Positions 23,316 to 36,659 of a DNA stretch of 64,000 nucleotides are shown in pieces. Below the pieces are notes generated by a model. It saw only the letters and a program-made list of their open reading frames with translations. It made no database searches and was not told where the DNA came from. The translations under genes and the position numbers were made by a program. Location of the stretch: the NCBI GenBank assembly GCA_034440575.1, contig JAOTOL010001601.1:858501-922500 (forward strand). The letters run 5' to 3'. Every line of letters begins with the position of its first letter. Positions within the stretch are counted from its first letter, which is position 1. The stretch comes from Imbricaverruca yamaguchii. Taxonomy: Eukaryota; Arthropoda; Thecostraca; Neoverrucidae.

Positions 23316-23879
23316 ACATGCACGGCGCGAGTTGATGAACCTTTTCAGGAATAAATATGTGCTACCAGAACTATCCAATATACTATACAAAACTGCTCCC
23401 TGATCGGTCGTGTAGATCTAAAGATAAAAATACGGACACAAATTCCACCCACTAGAGAGCTTTGTATCTACTACCAGACTCTTTTTTTGCGGGGGAGGGG
23501 GTTAGACCAGTTGATGAATGTCGTAGGTAGGTTTTCCAATGATCATGATCTCTTTTCACACATTTCTGCGATTTAAGAAGCTTCAAACACTTAATTAACG
23601 AGTAGATTATAGAACTGGCGCGTATTTTTGTGCGACGTCCGTCTCGACGGATTCCAGTTGCGAGAGCGAAAAGGGGTTCCGGCGTGTGAATCCAGCTTAC
23701 CAAGCGGCTTTTCCTCACTTGCACTTTGGTTTGGGATTCCATTTATCAGCAAGCACACAGTTTGGCTCGCGCTTAGGGTCTGCTTGTCTGCTTGCTTAGC
23801 TTCAAGGGCTGAATGACATCACCGGTTTTCACAGCCCCACCTCTTCACTCAAATACGACCAATTCGATGACTATCGATG

Positions 23880-24450
23880 ATAACTAGTACTGGTACTGGT
23901 ACTGATACTGAGGCAGCACGCCTTGCCGATGTTGTACGCGGCTGAAACTGATGCTGGTACCGGTACTAGTACTGGTACTGAGGCCACATGCCGTGCCGAT
24001 GTTGAGCACGGGTGCAACTGATACTGATACCGGTACCCGTACTGGTACAGAGTCCGCATTGTCGATGTTGTGCGCGGCTGCAACTGATGCCGGTACCGGT
24101 ACTAGTACTGGTACTGAGGCCACATGCCGTGCCGATGCCCTGCCGTTGATCACGGGTGCAACTGATACTGGTACCGGTACCAGTACTGGTATTGAGGCCA
24201 CACGCTGTGCCGATGCCGTGCGCGGCTGCAACTGATGCTGGTACCGGTACTAGTACTGGTACTGAGGCTACATGCCGTGCCGATGCCGTGCCGTTGATCA
24301 CGGGTGCAACTGATACTGGTACCGGTACCAGTACTGGTATTGAGGCCACACGCTGTGCCGATACCGTGCGCGGCTGCAACTGATGCTGGTACCGGTACTA
24401 GTACTGGTACTGAGGCTACGCGCCGTGCCGATGCCGTGCGCGGCTCCGGC
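23880..24450. repeat. Minisatellite of about 74-bp units rich in KpnI/ScaI palindromes
   Basis: Units pair into a 148-bp higher-order repeat: GATCACGGGTGCAACTGATA recurs at 24148 and 24296. Each unit contains GGTACCGGTAC(C/T)AGTACTGGTA, a nearly self-complementary core, then GAGGCCAC.CGC.GTGCCGAT. Open frames on both strands repeat ATDTGTGTSTGIEATRCAD-like peptides or their complements and are repeat-driven. Confidence 0.93.
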
Positions 24451-26235
24451 CGGTACTGAGCACTGAGCGCAGCGGGTCGCATCAGCGTCACGTACCGGCC
24501 GCAAACAGCCAGCAGCTGCAGGTCACAGCCGACACACAAGGCCGGCCCGCCCGCGGTAATTGGCCCACTTGGCGGGCGCGGCGGCCTGACCCGGCGCGTG
24601 ACCTGCGTTCCGATGCCGACCGGAACACGGCGACCTTGCCGCGGCCGGACCGACGCCTGACGATCCGCCCCGCACAGCACGGCCTCGCCCGGCGGCCTGT
24701 CGCACCTTGCTACCGATTCGGGGTTCGGTGTTTGATAATGCCGCCGGCAATATTTCGGCGCAACGCCGCTCACGCTCCCGTTTTTACAGCTTGTCGAAAC
24801 GAAGCTGCCGGCGACCGGTTTTACAATCTTTCTGTGTTGGCTTCTGAAAGTGATCTGAACGCACGAAAAGTGGTAGTTGAGGACTCATCGACCAGCCTAC
24901 AAATAGGCTGACCAATGAGCAAGCCCGATTCTGCTCACTTACACATGTTCTGGATTGTGACATGAACTTAGAAAAACCTTTCTACAGTCGAACATGTATC
25001 AATCAGTCGAACATGTGTATCACCATTGAAAATACCATTTCATATTCAATATACAACTTAATTGTGTTACCATTGAAGAACAATTAACGGTGCATTACCT
25101 ATCTGCTTTCATTGACAGTGATATAGAATTGTCATCAGGTCTTGATAGCCTAGACTATAGTCTAATTGCCTAGATAACATACTCTAGAAAGCCTAGATAG
25201 CCTAGATTGTCTATTGTGCTGACAAGGCCTGTGTTCAAAAACGTGCGAAAATGCTTCGCAATCTCTTGATCAATAACCATACTTCCATACCTACCCAAAA
25301 TTTTAGAAATCAAAATTATTTGTGATCAGCTCATATATTAGTAGAATATAAATGCACAATACGTGGAAACTTCGGTGTGATTCATCGCATCCAGTATTAT
25401 TTAGCAAAAACCAACTTTCGTTTTACACATGTCTCCAATTCTACCATACTTGAATTATTGCCGTCTGATCTGAGGAATTAATTACGCATCATAATTTCAA
25501 CAGCTCGAAGTTTTGCAAAAATAGTAGTTAGACTGATTGACTAGGATATCCCGCAACTAGTGCAACTCATTTTTTCCATGACGATAAAATCATAAATTTT
25601 GATACCTAGCAAACTTGCAAATCGTATTAGTAATACACAGATTAACTTCGAGACAAATGCCCGAAAATGTTACTGAAATGTTCCATTTATATCAAAGCGT
25701 GCCGCACGAAACTCGAACAAATGGTCACTTTCATCAACCATTTAGTTATAAGAAATATAGATAATTCATTATTAGTTGCCATGGTCCCAAGCCATAGAGC
25801 AAAGTTGTGGGAGGGAACATGGCATTCGAAGCAACACCGACCGCCAACAAATATAAAACTAAGTCTTCCTTGCCCGAAATGGTTATCTCGGCTAATCAAA
25901 GTTATATATGATGCGATCTTATCACTTATGTGGCGATCAGCTGACAAGGCATGCCTAATATATATATGCTTCCCTGATTTTTTTGCCTACAGACGCAAAT
26001 ACTTCCCAGTTTGTTGTCCATTTCTCGTGTCTGCCTCGTATCTTTCTCAAAGTCTTGCAATTTGTCCATGTGTTCAGTGCTCTTTAAGCATTTCCGTCCC
26101 TCTCCTCTCAGTTTTGCTCCGTCTCCCTGTTATTCGAAGACCATCAGCGATGTGTTCCATTCAGAATATACGTGCGTACATGCCACGCCCATACATGTAT
26201 ACAAGCGGGCCTGTATAAGTGCTTGTATATATGTA
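24451..26235. other. No gene recognised
   Basis: CpG-rich to about 24800, then AT-rich. A GCCTAGATAGCCTAGAT-type short repeat lies near 25150-25215. A 183-residue plus frame (25667-26218) has no recognised domain. Confidence 0.4.
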
Positions 26236-26237
26236 TG

Positions 26238-26880
26238 TGTATGTAGGTATCTGTAAGTGCTGTGTGTCCGATGGTATGTGTAAGTGCTGTGTGTCCGATG
26301 GTATATGTAAGTGGTGTGTGTCCGATGGTATGTGTAAGTGTTGTGTATCCTATGGTATGTGTAATTGCTGTGTGTCCGATGGTATGTGTAATTGCTGTGT
26401 GTCCGATGGTATGTTAAGTGTTGTGTATCCGATGGTGTGTGTAATGCTGTGTGTCCGATGGTATGTGTAAGTGCTGTGTGTCCGATGGTGTGTGTAAGTG
26501 CTGTGTGTCCGATGGTATGTGTAAGTGCTGTGTGTTCGATGGTATGTGTAAGTGCTGTGTGTCCGATGGCATGTGTAAGTGCTGTGTGTCCGATGGTATG
26601 TGTAAGTGTTGTGTATACGATGGTATGTGTAATTGCTGTGTGTCCGATGGTATGTTAAGTGTTGTGTGTCCGATGGTGTGTGTAAGTGTCGTGTATCCTA
26701 TGGTGTGTGTAATGCTGTGTGTCCGATGGTGTGTGTAAGTGCTGTGTGTCCGATGGTGTGTGTAAGTGCTGTGTGTCCGATGGTATGTGTAAGTGCTGTG
26801 TGTTCGATGGTATGTGTAAGTGCTGTGTCCGATGGTATGTGTAAGTGCTGTGTGTCCGATGGTATGTGCGTGTATATTTG
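26238..26880. repeat. 27-bp minisatellite, about 23 copies
   Basis: Unit GTAAGTGCTGTGTGTCCGAT plus GGTATGT repeats for about 640 bp, with some shortened units. All frames read repeat-driven CVSDGMCK-type or complementary peptides. The right edge grades into a TGTG-rich stretch. Each unit contains GTAAGT, identical to the metazoan 5'-splice-site consensus. Confidence 0.95.
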
Positions 26881-29321
26881 TGTACGTGTGTATGTGTGTG
26901 TGTGTGCATCTGTGCAGAGATGTAATATTACTTTCAGTTTGCTTTGCGCGAATGTTTTTATATTGCATCCCGCCTGAAGTGGAGCACGTGGCCGGGGACC
27001 CTGGGGGTGCTCAAGTGCTCCTTTTATCTATTGTGTGTCCCGGTCGCTGTGCTGCCCTTCGCCTGGATGTAACAGCGGATTTATAGCTACATTTATCAAT
27101 CTTCCTGTCCCTTTTCCCTGATAATTTGTGTTGGCTTATTTTGGTTATATAGCATGGAGTGCTGCGGCAATTTGCTTTCCTGTAGTAATTTGGTCGCTTT
27201 GCTTTTCGTACCCGTTTACATTCCGGTCACAATTGAATGGTTTTGCCACAGAAACAGGGGAGGGTGCACCCCTGAACACTTATTGTGAAGTGGTGGAATG
27301 TATTTATGAAAATGAGGCCACTTGCTGGCACTAAACACTGTACTTACTGTTATCAAGTTGTATAGCCTCGAATTAGTTCCATAATGGGTGATTGCATATG
27401 ATGGCAGGCGTATGCTTTTCATCATGCCTGTGCATATTATTTCGCTCACAACGGTAAGCTACGCCAGCTTACACAGAATACACGCTATTCCAATCTGCAG
27501 CGTTTGACTGTTGCATATTAAACAGTGTCCTATTTGTGATAGAATGCGGAGCAGTGCGCCCTTCACTGGGCTCGATAAATCTGGAAACCTCCGCCTGATG
27601 CACAACATGCAGACATTGAACAAGAGTGTGAATAAGACTGTGTCTCGCAAAGGCATCCAAATATGGAACCTCGACCTTGTATGCAGCGCTTAGATGTGTC
27701 TGATTGCCTATTACAGTCGTCGAGTAGGGGATTTGGCAATTATTGAAATAATTAGTATGTGTTAAACCTCACCTGAGCTCAAGTGGACTGTCTAAACCTA
27801 CCGAAATGTGTTGCAACCTGCGTGGCGGTAGCCTCCGTTGAGGTCTGCTGGACTCTGATCGCCCCTGCTGGGATTTGCTGATGTCTGCTGGTCCCGTCCC
27901 TCTCCACACAACCTGTGTCAGGCCCTGATAATGAGGCCCAATTAACCCCTGCTGGAGTGTGCTGTGAGCGTGCTGCGGCGATTCGATGGACGAGCGAGGC
28001 GTGCCAATCACTCGCCGCCGATCGGCCACTTTCACCGGCCAGTGCCGCAGCCGGCCGGTCGGCAGCGGCCAGCCGCCGCTCCGCCGTGCATCGCACGCGC
28101 TCGCAGCGGCGACGCTGCAGTGCGGTCGGCGGCCGCGCGGCGCCCCCGACGCTGTCGCCACAGCGCGATGTTTGCAAACTGGCCGCGACGTGAGGAATAG
28201 CAACGAGCCGGACCGGGCCGTGACTGGGCCGTGACTGGCGCAACGCAAGGTCGCCCCGTCTGCGACCGCAAACTAGGATCGTTTCTACGCATCTACGCAA
28301 ACTAGGATCAAATACAAAACACAGTTAGAAATATCTGGTTATCGAGAGCCGAAGCATATTTTGCATTTGCATTTTAACTGATAATGAAAGGGCCAGAGGT
28401 CAGTTAATGTCAGTAAGCGAACCTCAGCCGAGATAACTGAAAATGGTGAGAAAAAGCCGAAGAGCGCATTCCTTCCGCATTGTTGTTTTTTTAATGAATT
28501 AACATAGATGAATGGATTTATGTTGATCATGATAAAAAGGGCTCAGATAGAGTAGGTCGGGTTGTATCAGAATGAGGCTGGAAAACCAGCTTCGGAATTA
28601 CGCATGTTAAATACACTAGGGAAATGTCATTGGCAACCCAATATAGCCTGGATATCACATTACATTTTCGTCTCGTTCTTCACTTTTATTTAACTCAATT
28701 CTTCACTTTCGGCCATGCTGATGTCCCTAAGCTTCACAGTAGGTCAACCCAGCGACCTGACCTTTATCTTGAAAAAATGGCTGGAAACATGGCTATTGGC
28801 TTTATTGGAACCACACGTTTGTCTGGGGTCATTTCAACACAACAATTCAAGCAAAATGTGCGTTTTTATATTGGAAAAGCCTAAGGTCAGGTCAGCTTAC
28901 GCCACATTGTCAGGTCATGCAAGTGCAAGCTTCAATATTTCCGCTAGGTGCATTACTTTTAAGGTATGCAAGTTGTATTCCAAGAGGAACTGATATGATA
29001 CTGAAACATCTTTGCAAGCTGTCCAACTTCTGACCTCGTGGCCTGACATTAAGCCACGCTGATACAATGCATAAATTGATAAAGCAATCACTTCAGCTTT
29101 CGCCTACGTGTGCACTATTCGGAAAGCAATTCCATAAAAATGTAAAATCTGGGCAAATCAGGTCGAGTGACACCAGGTCAAATCATCCTCAGGTTATTGG
29201 TTGGCCATCCAATGACATGTCGCATGACTTATAGGCGGCGCTGAAACCGAATTCAGAAACAACTTTGCAAGGAAGAACAACATTCTGTATACGATGATAT
29301 TGTGTAGAATACGCATGCTGC
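26881..29321. other. No gene recognised; one CpG-rich block
   Basis: Bases 27900-28260 are CpG-rich with long open frames on both strands and no domain. A short plus frame at 27511-27693 faintly resembles a LINE reverse-transcriptase end but is too short to claim. The remainder is AT-rich and unremarkable. Confidence 0.4.
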
Positions 29322-30151
29322 TTAACCCGCGCCGTCTCTCCGGTCAGATCTTCACACCCCGTCTCGGGTGGGGGTAGTAACCCCATCTAAAATCCAAACT
29401 AAGCGTCGCACGGAAACGAAAGAGATGTCATCGGAAAGCGTTCGACGTGTAGGGTCCGGATCAACCCTCAAAACAATTCCCCCCAAAAGTAACGTCACTA
29501 GGGGGCTAGCTAAATTTTTATGACTTTTCACGACTTACATTATGTTTTTGGTTCTGGGAAGTTCATTTTGGGGATATTTGAAGAAAAATATCAAAAAATA
29601 TTTTGAATCAGAAAAGGGCAGCGAAATCGACCAGGCCCATAAAATTGTGAACCCCTCCCAAAAAATTGTTTTTCTTAAGTATTTTGGGGGGGTTTCTTTA
29701 ATTTTCCTTTTCTAATGGGTAGAACAGACAGACCGAGAAACGTTGTTGGAAGTCAACTTGCACTAATAAGAAATGCTTACTTTAGCCAGAATCTTCCATT
29801 TGAACTGCAATAGGCAAATATGCAAAATTTATTTGTAGTGAAGAACGGAAAAAATCCTCTCCTACGTTTTGTTTCATCCCTAAAGATAAGCAAACGCCGA
29901 AAGTTTCATTAAAATACCTGCATCCGTTAAAGCGTGACGACTGGTTGAACTTTTTTGGAGGTGACCTCACTTAACCTTGATTAACTCGTTGACCCTGGAT
30001 GACCTGACTTCAAAATTTTGAAACGGTCTGCCAAATTGATGTGGGAAAAGGTATGCGAAATTTTGGCGCACTACCCCGTGCCGTTCGTTCAATATCCGCG
30101 AAAAAAACAGAAGGGGAACGGTTGAAGACCCCCTGAGACGGGACGGGTTAA
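29322..30151. mobile_element. piggyBac-like MITE, copy 2, complete with TTAA ends
   Basis: Left end TTAACCCGCGCCGTCTC (29322) and right end, in reverse complement, TTAACCCGTCCCGTCTCAG (to 30151) form terminal inverted repeats of about 17 bp. TTAA at both edges is the piggyBac target duplication. At 830 bp with no transposase frame it is a non-autonomous element. Its body matches the copy at 22630-23315, 6.7 kb away in the same orientation. Confidence 0.85.
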
Positions 30152-33100
30152 TCTGGTCTCATGCCTTTGACCTTGAACAAATGCTTCAAACCTGAATGCT
30201 TATTAATACTCTTGATCGTTTTCGAGGTGGAAAATTAACCTCAAATTCCAAATTTTCCCAGTCAATGCGGTAAATAAACGCGAAAATTGAGTTGCACTCA
30301 GGCCAGTGCAATTGGAATCAATATACAATATGAAGAATCCAGTTCTTGATGAACGAATAACACAATATGAGTTTTGTGTTGTTATGCTGCACTTATTTAT
30401 TTATTTATTTGGCAACAATTATGGTAATGGGCAATGGTTAGCAGCAGCTTGATAATGTTCGTATGCATGGTAGGGCTGATGATGTAAAACCGGTAGAGCT
30501 GAAGATAGACGATAGGAGGTAGACGATCACTGCTGTTGAAGACACAGGAATTTCGAGCGGCAACAAGTCGTCAGTCAGACCATTTCCTTCTCAGCTGCAG
30601 TGTAGGAAAGAAGACTGGCCAAGGGCAGTAGCTGATGCCTGATGGAAGGGAAGTCACTATGGAGAAAGACGCTGTCGCTTCTACACTCACATAGTTTTTC
30701 AGGCGTCCAATCACTGCTGTGTAATTTTTCGCAATAGTGGAGGAATAACCAGCAGAAAAGTCCACTGATGAATCCAGTCACTTCGCACACGTATAGCGTA
30801 TAAGCATGCCGGTTTGGTTCAATATTTCACTTTTTTCTTTTTGCTCGTACGCTTTTCACTCTTTCTGTTCACTTCTCACACAGAATGTCACACAGCTGGC
30901 ATACAGAGGCAACAAAGAGGGAGAAGGAAAGGCTGGGCGAGCGACCGAGACGCGTCTGCTTGCGAGGACGCGCTCAGGCAAACTTACTCCAAATGGTGTC
31001 ACTTTGAATATTTTGGAGCATTACTCGCTTTGCCCCATCCCAGATCAATTACCTTTGTTGACGTTGATCTGCAATTCGTACAAAATATGCAATCCAGATG
31101 TATCAGAAACAACTGAAATTTCCGTGTCTGCGACAATTCATTTGACCACCATCGATAAAAAATTACTGATGAGGGATCTCTCGAGTGCCAGCCGCCACCC
31201 CCTCCCCCTGCCTTACGACGAGTATTGATCCGTGGAAAACGAGCCTGGGACCTCTCCATGGTTAGCACAGCCTTGATGCGTTGCAGTTGAAGCATCGTCT
31301 CGCTAGATCAGCAAAGTCAAATAACTCCTGAGTACTCACATGAAGGGTTCGCCGTATGCCAGTTGCGCGGGAGTCCCAGAGCCACTGCAGCAATCTGATC
31401 TTGATAGCAGGCTATCGGCGGCCGCGTACAAACGGCTTCCAAAGCACACCTGCGGCTTATAGCTGTACTTCCCGACGGACCTTGATTGCAGCAGCATTTG
31501 AAGCACTAAAAATGTCGACCAATAAGATGTTTCGATGAAGGATAGGTGTGCTGCATAGTACATGGCAGGGGCGCAACCAGAATATTATGCCGGAGGAGAG
31601 CATGCCGCATGCAGGCATTGAATACTGAAGAAAAATCTCGAACTGAACCAAGAGGTTCAATGAAAACGAAAATTGTGGAAAAACCAAAGAATTATTGCAA
31701 TATGCGTAGACGATTTTTGCTCTTTCGATTGCACACTACCAGTTCTGCACACCGGCGAAGCACTACAAAAGGACCGAAAGTCAGAATGGCACGCTTTCTG
31801 GCTCATTTTCCATATCAAGCACAACACAAAATGTGCTTGAAACAAAGATGAAGGATTTCTAGGAGAGTCATAGCCCCCTTGGTCGGCGCCGCACCGGCAT
31901 CTGGCTGTAGCTGTAGTGCACGTATAATGACTTCTTTTTGCACACAGTGGAAAATATAAGAGAGACAGCGGTGCAAGCTTGCCAAGGCATGATGGCGTCA
32001 GGAGGAACTTCATGGTGGGATCATTAAGGTCCCATGTTAGGGTGATGTTGGGTTAATGGGTTCAGCATAGCAGCATGTGCTATTTTATACAAGCGTTAAC
32101 CATATTTCACTTCTGCTCGTGTTGCTGTCCCAGTGCCTAGTGGATCGTCTCCTAATTGCAGCCTATGCCTCATCTTTTCCAGCCGTGGGCATGCTTTGCA
32201 TTGCGTTACGGTTTATTCTTCGTTCGCATTTATAAAAAGGTTTCACGCTATGTGTTTAGCTGTGCCTGTAAAGATGATGAACATGGCAAATTGCAATCAA
32301 AAGCTTGCGATTATTCAAAGCACCATTATTGAAGAGAATGCAAGATGACTACCGAACAAAAATGGCGTTCCTACATTTATAACCAAATGCTGACTTCGTG
32401 GAATAAGTCTAGCATGTCATGTTATCCATATCTCTAACCTTTGGAGGACGGGTGAGGAAGCACTTCCCGCCCAAAGTGAATCCCTATTGGCAATCGGAAA
32501 ACAGCTCGCGATATCATGCCACCATTTGACGTGACTAAAGACATTCCTTCCGATGTTTTGTGAACCGATCGGTCTAGTTCACGTTAGGTAACCAAGCTCA
32601 AAGATTTTGTGGCTCCAATCATTTCCGGAGGGTTTTGTGGCGCGCTCATATGATCAAATTACCTGTATCTTCTGGTATTTTGGTGCGATTAGCGTGTTCA
32701 GATGAATAATAAATCACGGTTGTAGATGTTTCAGGCCATGCTGTCTCATCGGCGAACTTCTCGGGGTTGACTATAATCATGAATCTCGGTTATCCTGGGA
32801 TATTTCTGGCGACTATATGTCTGATATTTTTGATGGCTTAAATGTGGAATGAAACAAAAGTCAAAACCTTGACAGTAAAAACAAATATCATTTGCAAGCT
32901 TTTGCAAGCTGCCGTACATCACGTTTGATGACAATTGCGAGATCCACGCGTGACACGGCCCCTTTGCCATGTACGTTGCGCGGTCAAATCAAAGGCCAAT
33001 GCATTTGCATAATCATGTGTAATCAGCTACATCGGTTGCCAATTCGCCGATTTGTCCCACACGGGTGCGGCGCATGCCCTCCCGCTGAATTTACAGGTCC

Positions 33101-35290
33101 TGGACGTTTTGAAAAAGACGTCCATTCGCGCTGCACGGTGGCAGTCGAAACGAACGTCAAACATCGAATGCCATCGGATTCGTCTCGTGGTATGCAACGC
33201 ACAGGTTTTTCCTATCGTAGCTTTATCTCAATGAGATACGCACATTACGAAGGCAATCACCTCCACTACTCATTTTTCCCAATGAAAAACCCGGTGCTAT
33301 GCGCCCGACGGCGAGGACGACAATTTGGAGAACCGGTAAAGCATTTGGAAAAGGTAACAGCACGATACAAAAACGACAGGTCACCAATCTGTGGTGGCAC
33401 AGTCCCCTCTGTTGGGATGTGGATACCAGACCGTCTGTGGTATCACGATTCCATGTTAGGTTGAGGATGAGGACGGAAACCATAGCACTTCTTCAGACAT
33501 TTCCACTTCAGAACTGTTTTGATCTCCGGGTTCATTCTACACAGGATGAGCTTCACATGTACTCCGACACAAATTTGTAGGATTGACACAGACATCACTG
33601 AAAACAAATGTAACGCAGCATCCACCAAATGACAGGTTATTCTACTTACGATTACCGCTTCAACTTCCCACTTTTCGTACCATTAAGCACCCAGACCACT
33701 GCCACACACATCGCACAGCTCAACCGCCGAAAATGCCGACAACGTGCCAAGATCGATTGTAAGACCGCGCGCTTGCTAACTGGGCAAAATGTTCTCCGCG
33801 AGTTCCGACTCCGGTCCGCCGTCTCTAGAAACTTTCTTTCAAGCCACCCACATAGTGGAGAATACCGATGGATTTCAGATATGTCATTGGGAGCGGGAAA
33901 ACTTTGTACCAGTGCATAGGTGCGCGGTTTTGCTGCCGGCCTTGACATGCGCCGGATGAGTTGCTGTGGTGTTTTTCTGTCCGTAACTCTGGTCGTCGAT
34001 CAATCGCTGTAGAGTATTGTTTCTATGACGTCATGAATACCATGACGTTTGAACGCACGTTGAATACACGACCAAGTGAGTTTCGCAATTTGTGCAAAGA
34101 TGCACTTCGGCCCCGAGGAAAAGTGCCCTCAGACTCCGAACCGTAAAAGTAAGTGTCCCACTCCGGTGAGGCCAACGTAACTCCTGAGGGGAGACAGATT
34201 CACGGGAACAGCCAGCCTGTCAGACACACACCAAGCTGCAAGATTAGAGGTAGACTGCTAAGTCCCGTGACAAATAAACAAACCACTTGCTGATTGCACA
34301 TAGTATTCTCCCGGCTTTGCCCCCCCCACCACCACCACACAAAGCAGGGGTTGACACAGAGTGCAGGGACTGTTTTACGCGACACTGGGGTGTGTCGAGT
34401 GCTATCGTTCGAACGGACGCTGGTAATGCCAGGTGTTCTGACTGCGCTGATACGTCCGCTAGATAAGGTATGTCCTCTGCTGTTTGAAATGACCTCTGTG
34501 GTACGTTGTTGCATGTGTTTGAACCCGCTTTATATACTTGGAAGTTGCCTTGTTGGCTCCTGTAGCGTTGTGCTGGAATGCCCGTCTGGTTGCTGTAATC
34601 CTGGTGACTTGTGTCTGAAATTGTTACCAAATAATTTCCGTAAGCTTTCTAGTGAAGATTTCACGGGTCACCGAATTCAATTTCGACAATGTTGATATTT
34701 GTTCAAGCTGATTCATTGAGCTACTTAATTAATTAAATTGTGTACATGGCATGGTAAATCTTCACCCACATCCAACTTTGTAATTCTCGCCAGTTCCCTT
34801 CCCCTTGTCCCCATACAGAATTGTGGCGATGCTTTCTTTCACCATGCTATAGTACCTTCATTGTATTTATGCTATATTTATGTTTAAATATGTACTGAAA
34901 ATTCTCTTGAAAATATATTTTCAATGATCTAAGCACACTATACATTAAAATTTCGTGTAACCGAATTTATGGCGGGATGAGAAATTTCAACAGATGATAA
35001 ACTAACTGGCCACTCCAGAAGTTCGTCAGTTTCTTATTCTGTCAGTATCAAACAAAAATCATTCGAATGTAATCCTACAGCGAATGACCATGGATATCCC
35101 CTCGAAAGCCGGACACGAACGTTCACCTCCGTTCCCGCTGACACTTGAGGCACACAGTCTCTCTTGGTTCAAGCAAGGGAGAAACTGTCGCAAAAGCATG
35201 CCATTATATTGCCTGATAACAGATTATCCTTCAGATATCAACGGGTCCTGTCGGCTGTGACACCACTATCACTGTTAATAGGCGCTGCTG
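30152..35290. other. Long non-coding stretch without recognised features
   Basis: AT-moderate DNA with (TTTA)n at about 30395-30412. Frames of 60-140 codons at 30806-31228, 31546-31851, 32892-33464 and 34244-34695 have no recognised domains. I could not build a convincing exon chain. It may be intergenic or a large intron. Confidence 0.35.
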
Positions 35291-35449
35291 CGATCTCTGT
35301 GACATGACATGACATGACATGATAAGTCATGACAATCGTTGTCAGTGGACGCTGCGTGACCGACAGCGGCTGGGAACTCAGCGACATGACATGAAATACG
35401 TCACGACAGTCGTTGCCAATAGACGTAGCGTTACGGATGACAGCTGCGG

Positions 35450-36366
35450 ACTCTGCTGCATGATGTCCTCCTCTGCTGCATGATGTCCTCTTCTGCTGCG
35501 TGATGTCCTCCTCTGCTGCATGATGTCCTCTTCTGCTGCGTGATTCCCTCCTCTGCTGCATGATGTCTTCCTCTGCTGCACGATATTCTGCTCTGCTGCA
35601 TGATATCCTCCTCTGCTGCGTGATATCCTCTGTTGCATGATGTCCTCCTCTGCTGCACGATTTCCTCCTCTACTGCATGATGTCTTCCTCTGCTGCATGA
35701 TGCCATCCTCTTCTGCGTGATGACCTCCTCTGCTGCATTATGTCCTCCTCTGCTGCATGATCTCCTCCCCTGCTGCACGATGTCCTCCTCTGCTGCATAA
35801 TATCCTCCTCTGCTCCATGATGTCCTCCTCTGCTTCATGATGTCCTCCTCTGCTGCACGATATCCTCCCCTACTGTGTGATGTTCTTTTCTGCTGCGTGA
35901 TATCCTCCCCTACTGTGTATTGTTCTCCTCTGCTGCGTGACATCCTCCTCTGCTGCATGATGTCCTTCTCTGCTGCATGATGTCCTCTGCTACATGATGT
36001 CTTCCTCTGTAGCGTGATGTCATCCTATGCTGCGTGATGTCCTCCTCTGCTGCACGATGTCCTCCTCTTCTGATTTAATGATGTCCTCTGCTGCATGATG
36101 TCCTCCTCTGCTGCATAATCTCCTCCCGTGTTACATGATATCCCCCTCTGCTGCATGATATCCTCCTCTGCTTCATGATGTCCTCCTCTGCTGCATGGTG
36201 TCCTCCTCTGCTGCATGATATCCTCCTCTGCTCCATGATGTCCTCCTCCGCTGCATGGTGTCCTCCTCTGCTGCATGATGTCCTCCTCTGCTCCATGATG
36301 TCCTCCTCTGTTGCATAATTTCCTTCTCTGCTGCGTGATGTCCTCCTCTGCTGCGTGATGTCATCC
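35450..36366. repeat. 20-bp minisatellite, about 45 copies
   Basis: Unit TGCTGCATGATGTCCTCCTC repeats for about 920 bp with scattered variants and some shortened units. The plus strand is pyrimidine-rich. Because 20 is not a multiple of three, the minus frame cycles through all three phases every 60 bp, giving AAEEDIMQQRRTSCSRGGHH. None of the three phases contains a stop, so long frames appear. This is a repeat artefact, not a gene. Confidence 0.95.
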
Positions 36367-36450
36367 TCGACATCGGCTTGTGAGCACCGTCTGTTGTTGT
36401 ACTCGCCGTCCCTGTGGTCATCATCACACGGCAGAGTTGGTGTGGGGCCA

Positions 36451-36480
36451 GGTCGGGTCGGGTCGGGTCGGGTCGGGTCG
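36451..36480. repeat. (GGTCG)n pentamer tract
   Basis: Six uninterrupted GGTCG units. Confidence 0.9.
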
Positions 36481-36659
36481 TACCATCACGGTGACTGTCT
36501 GCATCTGCAGACATGCAGACACGAGATGCAGTCGTCTGCATCTCGTCTCGGCCGGTGCCAGGCTTGGGAGGGCTGATCACGTCAGTGCCACGCCGACATG
36601 GGCAAGCGGCTGTACTTGATCACGCTGTGATGTGGCTCATCACAAAGGAGTTTACAGTC

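Noticed and set aside
25667..26218. 183-residue plus frame as a membrane protein gene
   Set aside because: No recognised family, no intron or promoter evidence, and it runs into TATA/TGTG-rich repeat flank.
27511..27693. Possible LINE reverse-transcriptase C-terminus (ending near SRKGIQIWNLDL)
   Set aside because: Resemblance is limited to a few residues; too weak without a profile search.
35378..36580. Q/R/E-rich minus frames over the 20-bp array as a coiled-coil protein
   Set aside because: The peptide pattern is the repeat read through three phases every 60 bp, not a conserved protein.
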